DNA of 64,000 bases, taken from assembly GCA_002900995.3 (NCBI GenBank), contig CM035314.1:1597372-1661371 (forward strand), given 5' to 3'. The number at the start of each line of letters is the position of its first letter. The stretch's first letter is position 1. This DNA comes from Ganoderma boninense (Eukaryota > Basidiomycota > Agaricomycetes > Polyporales > Polyporaceae). The notes below the pieces were generated by a model. That model made no database searches, was not told where the DNA came from, and saw only the letters and a list, made by a program, of their open reading frames with translations. This document shows, in pieces, positions 58,740-64,000 of this stretch. The translations under genes were made by a program, and so were the position numbers.

Positions 58740-59543
58740 TCAGGACTGGAAGGGCGGCGACGACGAACGCCCCGCACAATCGTAACACGTATTGAGGTCG
58801 CTGAGAGCAAGAAAGAGGTCAGTCAATCACATGAAACTTGAAGGGATACAGTAGCCGTACCTCTCGGGTGTCTCGAATGAGCACCCCCGACACACGACCC
58901 TCCCGCATCCCGGCAGAATCCCCGTCTCCCGCATCCTCTCATCCTCTGCCTCCCCAGACCCTTCCACCCCTGCTCATCCACATCGTCATGATCCCGATTC
59001 TTTCGCCGCCTCCCCGCCGCGCCAGTGCCCGGCACGTTCGTGTGCGACGCGAGCGCCGGCCTCCGCTCCCCTCCCGGCCCAAGGCTCTCTGGCCCGTCCA
59101 GGTTCCCAAACGGGACCGAACCCGAAAGCGAGAGCGAAGCGGGGGTGTCGAGGGAGCACGCTGCGGGGGAGGCGGGCGAGAGGGTGGCGGGCGACATGGT
59201 GAGCTCCGGAGTGGGTGGCACGGACGGCGGGCAGCCGTTGCACGTCCGTGAGCAGATCGTGCATGTCGGGGCGTGGCACCTGCGTAGATCGATCTTGGTC
59301 ACGACTCGAAAGCAGCTCCGGGACAGCGACCACGTACCGTGCGCACTGGACAAGCTGGTTCTGCTTGGCCCCGGGGAAGGCGCGGTGGCAGGAGGTGCAG
59401 ACCACCTTCAAATTGGTACCGAGCTGCGGCGGATTGGGGTGGGTGAGGGAGGAGTCAGAGATGTTGGCCGAGGTAGAATGTGTGAGCTTGCGCCGCTTCA
59501 GTGTGTGCATCCTGCGTTTGCGGGGAGGCTCTGATAAACCCAT
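58740..59543 (-). CDS. Small Cys-rich, probably zinc-binding protein; one frame break
   Basis: Starts at ATG 59541-59543 with a basic N-terminus (EPPRKRRMHTLKRRKL), a likely nuclear signal. Cys pairs: VCTSCHRAF, then across a 56-bp-class intron (59338-59283 region) QCARCHAPTCTICSRTCNGC. After a variable Pro/Ser linker come GCGRVVCRGCSFE and, after another intron, TCYDCAG, ending at 58740. That is at least five CxxC-type pairs, enough for two or three zinc sites. Between DDVDEQG and the next Cys block the frame breaks at the CCCC run 58967-58970; adding one base gives EGSGEAEDERMRETGILPGCG. I do not recognise the family beyond having seen similar fungal proteins with CSFE...CYDC ends. About 230 residues. 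Confidence 0.65.
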
Positions 59544-59642
59544 GGTGGCTCGGAGAAAGTGGCTGGGGGAAAACCCGACCTCGTCAACAAGCGCTTCGAT
59601 TGCAGAACGAAAGCCGGGAAAAAGTGGCGAACACAGTGTTTA

Positions 59643-59723
59643 TACGCCGAACGGGAATCGAACCCGTGCCGCTTGCTACCCCGGAATGGAAGGCAAGCAT
59701 GATAACCACTTCACCATCGGCGT
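59643..59723 (-). tRNA. tRNA-Gly(UCC) with a 9-nt intron
   Basis: On the minus strand the 7-bp acceptor stem ACGCCGA pairs fully with TCGGCGT. A D arm (GTGA...TCAT region) and a T arm with ACGGG-TTCGATT-CCCGT are present. The anticodon stem CTTGC/GCAAG encloses CT-TCC-A. A 9-nt insert (59678-59686) then sits one base after the anticodon, at the canonical nuclear intron site, followed by A38. Anticodon TCC is at 59688-59690. Mature length is 72 nt. It lies 100 bp upstream of the Cys-rich gene start and is transcribed the same way. A T-run for Pol III termination is not obvious immediately after the 3' end. Confidence 0.85.
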
Positions 59724-59921
59724 CTGACATAACAAACGGCTAATATAAACATATGTTGTAGTGTTAGACTCTCGATCGCAGATGACTTCACCTTCTTATA
59801 ATGTCACTGTCCCGCTGCTCTCTTCTTTCGACAACGTCTGTCCTAACCTTCTCGCCCTCTTTAGCGACATTGTCGACATCAAACCTATCCTATTTGCGAC
59901 TATCACAAGCCCTTGCGCATC

Positions 59922-60944
59922 ATGAAGAACAAGAACAAGTCCACGAAGTTCCCTGTCGTGCGTGGCCGCCCTTCATAGTCATGCCCTTCTCCCGAGATGA
60001 CACTAAAGTCATGCTCCCTTACCCATCATCACCATGTCGCACTGTGGACATCGCGTACTTCATGCACCCAATCCCCATGTACATATGTGGTGCCGCGACA
60101 GGCACGAATCAAGCGCATAATGCAGAAGGATGAGGAGGTCGGCAAGGTAGCCCAAGCCACGCCCGTTGTCATTTGTACGTCCCCCAACTCCCCATCCTCC
60201 TAGGTCCCTTGTCGTACAAGCGGCTGCTGAAGAACGTACCTCTCTCTGTCCCGTCTTCGGTCCGCCGCCACGCCCGTTGATGCTCGTTGTCTTGTGCTCC
60301 CGCTGCGACTTCAATCTCAATACAAATATACGTGTGGTCCGCGACCAACATCGCGTCGACGCCGATGCACGGCTACACAGCGAAGGCACTGGAGCTGTTC
60401 CTGGCAATGATCGTGGAGGAGGCGAGCAACGTGACGGTCGAGCGCGGCTCGAAGCGCGTCGAGGCCTACCATCTGTGCGTCGTCCTTCCCCTCTGTCTCG
60501 TCTCTCCCAATCCCCGCTGCCGTGTTCCGTACCACCTGTCTGATTGCTATCCTCCCCTTCCGCCCGATGGGCTGCAGGAAGCACGCGATCGAGACAGTGG
60601 ACATGCTCGACTTCCTGAAGGAGATCGTCGAGGCCGTGCCGGACCCGTCCGCGGGCGGCACGATCGACGTGGAGGCGGAGAACGCGGAGGCGCGCGCGCG
60701 CAAGCGCGGCAAAGGCAAGGACAAGGACAAGGACAAGGCTGAGAAGGAGAAGGAGAAGAAGGAAAAGGCGGGCGAGAACGGCGAGGGGAAGCCGAAGCGG
60801 CGGAGTCGCAAGAAAAAGGTGGTCCAGGAGGAAGAGGAGGAAGAGGAGACGCGGGACGAGATGGACGTCGAGGAGGACGAGGAGGACGGTGGGGGGAGGG
60901 GGAGAAGGCGACGGGACGAGGATGATGACGATTGGGAGGGCTGA
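59922..60944 (+). CDS. NC2-alpha (DRAP1/Bur6-like) histone-fold transcription regulator
   Basis: Subunit of negative cofactor 2, which with NC2-beta binds TBP on promoters and represses or redistributes Pol II initiation. Four exons: MKNKNKSTKFPV from ATG 59922; ARIKRIMQKDEEVGKVAQA from about 60101; then, spliced in phase, SKALELFLAMIVEEASNV up to EAYHL; and KHAIETVDMLDFLKEIVEAV from about 60580. Together they give the complete histone fold (helix 1, long helix 2, helix 3). The rest is a Lys-rich then acidic tail (EEEEEEETRDEMDVEEDEEDGG) ending DDDDWEG. Acidic tails are normal in this family. All introns are GT-AG. Well supported; it is adjacent to sld5 on the same strand. Confidence 0.9.
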
Positions 60945-61352
60945 GATGAGGCAGTCAGCGCAGGAGGGGAGAGCTGGGATGGGGTGAGCACGAGCACTTG
61001 TGTCTGTTGTACGAGTATGTCAAAGTGGAGGACGAGCCAGGGATGGAGTCGATGTTCTGTACTGTAGAGACTTGCGGCGCTAGTGCTGTCCACTGTATCC
61101 TCTCTACTCTCGCTGCTGTACCTTTTCACTTTTCTTCGGAATTGAATTTCTTGTCGCAGAATAAAGGTCGGCTCGTCTATGAACGTCGGAATTCTTTGCC
61201 CTGAATTCGAAGGTGGCGTCGGTTAGCGCTTACGCGCCTGTAAACGCGACGCGCGACGCGTCCACGGTTTGTCTCCACTCCCCCACCTCGCGCCCCGAGA
61301 ACTCTCATCGGTCCACCCCTTGCTTCCCCTCTATCGCGAGCCCGCCTCAGAC
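60945..61352. other. Intergenic promoter region of sld5
   Basis: About 400 bp, with a CT-rich stretch just upstream of the ATG. It carries the NC2-alpha 3' end and the sld5 promoter; nothing else seen. Confidence 0.45.
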
Positions 61353-62587
61353 ATGGCCTCCTGGGATGACGATTTCAACGCATTCATGGGTGATGATGCA
61401 GGGCCCTCTGAGTCTTTCATCGATCGTGCTCGCGCCGCGCCCGACGATGAGGACGACGTCGACATGCGTGAAGACCCCGGATTCCCTCGGCCTGCAGGGG
61501 CTGCCCACGTCGCGGCTATGGGGCAGGACGTGGCGGAGGAGACAGCATTCCAGCAGCTCATAAGACATTGGATGAACGAGAGGCACTCGCCGGACATCTT
61601 GCCTGGCCAGAAGATGCTCCTGGGACGGATATTGGACCATGTCCGGAAGCAGGTGAGTTTTTGGGTGCCTTTTTCTGTCCATGGTGAGAGGGCAGTGGTG
61701 TTGTGGTTCATCATGGTCCCTATGCCTTCTGCGGAGTGGTTATGCAAGGAATTATCTCCGGCCCACTTCGAAATGTTGACTGTGGAAGAGCACGGGGGTC
61801 GGATGGCTTCTACGGACCACGCAGCCAGGACAGATGCTGACGGAGTGCAGCTGTAGTCGAACGACGTCGAGCTCTTGAGGGCTGACCCGGACTCTTCAGA
61901 GGAGGAGCACTTCCGGATCATGCTTGTGCAGACAGAGATTGAGCGCGTCAAGTTCGTGGTGCGTTCGTACATTCGAACACGATTGCACAAGGTCCGTAGC
62001 TCTATGCTCGCGCTTTGTCTTCACGGGCTGATGTCGGATGTAATGTACAGATAGAAAAGTATGCGCGGCACATCAGTTCCACACCGGATATGCATGGGCG
62101 ATTGTCTAGAGCTGAGCTCGAGCATGCAAATAGGTGGGCGAGCAGCTTGTTCCTGTTCTGCTTTCTTTTTAATAGCAACATTATCTTCTGCAGATATTCA
62201 CGGTTGGTGGAATATCACTTCAAGCAGTCTGTTCTGCAGAGTCTTCCAGAACAACAGCAGTCCATAGAGGAAAACATCGTGTTCATGCCACCTATGGGTA
62301 TGTACCTCAAATCATGTCCCTCGAAGAAATGCATGCTCACCTTTGACTCTTGATTCCCAGTTCCCTCCCCGGATAAACAACGACCAGTCATCGCGCGTGC
62401 ACTGGCCGACTGCCCGCCGATGCGACTACCCGAGTATGCGTTCGGGTCTGATCTTCTTCGGCTTGCGCTGATGTTTCCATTCGCATTTAGTGGAGCATCG
62501 ACCGAGATGAAGAAGGGGGAAATATCGATGACGCCGTACCACGTTGTGGAGCATTTGTTGCTTCGGGGCGAAGTTGAGCTCGTTTGA
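61353..62587 (+). CDS. sld5: Sld5, subunit of the GINS replication complex
   Basis: GINS joins Cdc45 and MCM2-7 as the replicative helicase. Starts at ATG 61353 (ASWDDDFNAFMGDD). Exon 1 includes the helical A domain start AFQQLIRHWMNERHSPDIL and LLGRILDHVRKQ. Later exons give EHFRIMLVQTEIERVKFVVR with IRTRLHK, KYARHISSTPDMHGRLSRAE, and YSRLVEYHFKQSVLQSLPEQ. The C-terminal B domain includes RPVIARALADCPPMRL and a last exon with MKKGEISMTPYHVVEHLLLR, stopping at 62585-62587. Junctions are GT-AG; the exon before 61856 reads into intron sequence if not spliced. Normal size (about 230-240 residues). Confidence 0.9.
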
Positions 62588-63192
62588 CTTTGGAGAAGTC
62601 ACAGACTTCGATGTCGTACACTTGGAAGCTCGCAGCACCAATGTCATGATGTCCCTCGGAAGACGTTCGATGCCGCTGCATTAATGTTGTGCGAATGCAA
62701 CTCGGGATGGCAGGCGCAAGATATGTTTATGTAAAGAGATGTTCAAATCAGCACCGTTTGCGAGTTGTTCTCGGGAGATCTAGAGTCAATATTCATGGTG
62801 CTGGAGTGGGGGCGGGGCAATATTCTTGGCCTGGGTGAGGCCCAAGTCAGGCCTGGGTCTTAGCTGAGCGCCGAGTGGCGGAGTCGACCATGTCGCGATC
62901 GATCAGCGATCTACGATTCTGCAGGACATGAAATGGGCGCCTACATGCCCAAACAGATCTCTCCCGGAGTCTGCACCGACCCTCGCCTCGTCCAAGTCCT
63001 CGCTCGCTCTGTTCTTGTTCTTGCACAGGTCCTTCTGCACCGAGAACGCACAGAACATTACTTGCTAAGTCGTATCAGCGTGCCCAACCGAGCCCCACAG
63101 TGAGCCTTCCAGAACTGTGCCAATCCCGAACATCCCCCGTTCAGTCTGACCTTCTCGGACTGGCCGTTTTCTTCATCCTAGTCCCTCTTCCC
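62588..63192. other. Intergenic, nothing recognised
   Basis: 600 bp between sld5 and the hydrolase. CT-rich near 62985-63060 and 63160-63190, consistent with the hydrolase promoter. No ORF. Confidence 0.4.
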
Positions 63193-63822
63193 ATGTCTGA
63201 ATATCCCCCAAACACATGTTCCGATGCAGCTCATCTCAAGGACCTCCTCACCCGCGCTCATGATGACCCAAAGCGCGTCCTTGTCGTTGTCGACGTCCAG
63301 CACAACATGCTCGCAGATCCCCCGGCCGGCGTCCCCGCAGGGGCCATCGTCGGCCCCAACATCGCCGCTATCCTCGCCAAAGCACGCACCGCGGTGCCCC
63401 CACCGCGCATAGTGCACATCCGCAACTGCGGCGACGCCGGCGAGCCGGACGAGAGCGGCACGGCCGGGTGGGAGCTCGTGCACGAGCCGCGCGACGGCGA
63501 GTTCGTCGTCGACAAGCGCAAGAACAACGCGTTCTCGGGCACGCCGCTCGACCGCATCGTGCCTGCGACCGCGGAGATCATCATGATCGGCATGCAGAGC
63601 GACTTCTGCATCCGCGCGACGTGCAGCGCCGCGCTCAGCCGCGGGAACGAGGTCCTCCTCGTGCGTGGCGCCCACGCGACGTACGACCGCATCGAGTACC
63701 ATAACCACGGGCTCGTCACCACCGCCGCGGAGGTCGAGAGGGAGATCGAGGGCGAGCTCGAGGAGGCGGGCGTTATCATGCTCGAGATGAAGGACTTGCC
63801 GGGTATGTTCACAGACCGTTAG
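63193..63822 (+). CDS. Isochorismatase-like cysteine hydrolase
   Basis: Single-exon member of the isochorismatase/nicotinamidase-like superfamily, cytosolic (no signal peptide). Start chosen at ATG 63193 (MSEYPPNT); the open frame extends upstream without another ATG. Catalytic triad visible: Asp in VLVVVDVQ, Lys in VVDKRKNNAFSGT and Cys in GMQSDFCIRATC. The cis-peptide-like region before the Cys (IIMIGMQSD) fits the fold. Length 209 residues is typical. These enzymes hydrolyse amides or enol ethers; the substrate cannot be told from the sequence. Very high GC3 leaves long open frames on the opposite strand, which are shadows. Confidence 0.85.
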   Translation: MSEYPPNTCSDAAHLKDLLTRAHDDPKRVLVVVDVQHNMLADPPAGVPAGAIVGPNIAAILAKARTAVPPPRIVHIRNCGDAGEPDESGTAGWELVHEPRDGEFVVDKRKNNAFSGTPLDRIVPATAEIIMIGMQSDFCIRATCSAALSRGNEVLLVRGAHATYDRIEYHNHGLVTTAAEVEREIEGELEEAGVIMLEMKDLPGMFTDR

Positions 63823-64000
63823 GACCCCGTGGTGGGGTTTGAGTGGGCCTGCGGGACACTGCCAGTCGCGAAGAGGATTCTGCTTGAATCTGAGGTGCTG
63901 CTCGGCAGCGCAGCATGCAGGTTCCAAAAGGTTATCACAAGACATCCACCCGCTTGCCATGGGGCGGAAGGTGTTCGAGTACGTCGGGGGCTGTTTTTCT

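Noticed and set aside
63178..63960. 260-codon minus-strand ORF opposite the hydrolase
   Set aside because: Shadow of a GC3-rich single-exon gene whose catalytic triad is on the plus strand.
1..64000. CRISPR array, prokaryotic operons or Shine-Dalgarno sites
   Set aside because: No regularly spaced repeats; introns and gene content are fungal nuclear.

Overview
The window looks like a nuclear contig from an agaricomycete (mushroom-forming basidiomycete), probably a polypore-like wood decayer. The reasons are short GT-AG introns (mostly 47-70 bp) in almost every gene, dense coding on both strands, a FunK1-type kinase, an A-T-R adenylate-forming reductase, multi-intron P450s, a fungal RepHel Helitron, and MYND-like and nucleotidyltransferase-like proteins of expanded agaricomycete types. 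These placements rest on recognising families by eye; no database search was possible.

Positions 1-18.5 kb are an accessory, transposon-rich island. It holds about 2.7 kb of unrecognised sequence, a MYND-like zinc-finger gene (2731-3644, minus), unassigned DNA with two weak ORFs, and a divergent ribonucleotide reductase small subunit (6395-7577, minus). A large Helitron follows (8531-14495, plus; HUH endonuclease with two tyrosines, then a PIF1-type helicase). After it comes a large gene with an F-box-like/nucleotidyltransferase-like N-terminus and a Cys-containing C-terminal module (15147-18488, plus).

Positions 18.5-31 kb carry a secreted six-hairpin glycosidase (GH88/GH105-like), an MFS transporter and a peroxisomal D-amino-acid-oxidase-type flavoenzyme, all on the minus strand. 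Next is a transposon-poor-looking gap that nevertheless contains a 732-bp TA-flanked MITE with perfect 28-bp inverted repeats (28694-29425).

Positions 31-38 kb carry a CNNM/Mam3-type DUF21-CBS membrane protein with an abnormal 1.57-kb intron, and the SMC5/6 kleisin Nse4. Positions 39-51 kb look like a small specialised-metabolism neighbourhood: a P450, a FunK1 kinase, a decayed P450 paralogue and an adenylate-forming reductase.

Positions 51-64 kb are mostly conserved housekeeping genes: an SDGGY-repeat protein, a UCH37-like deubiquitinase, a small Cys-rich protein, an intron-containing tRNA-Gly(UCC), NC2-alpha, the GINS subunit Sld5 and an isochorismatase-like hydrolase.

Six otherwise intact genes carry a single one-base frame break, several of them in homopolymers. 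Either the assembly has residual indels or several genes are recent pseudogenes. This affects how the Helitron, DAO, MFS, P450, reductase and Cys-rich entries should be read.
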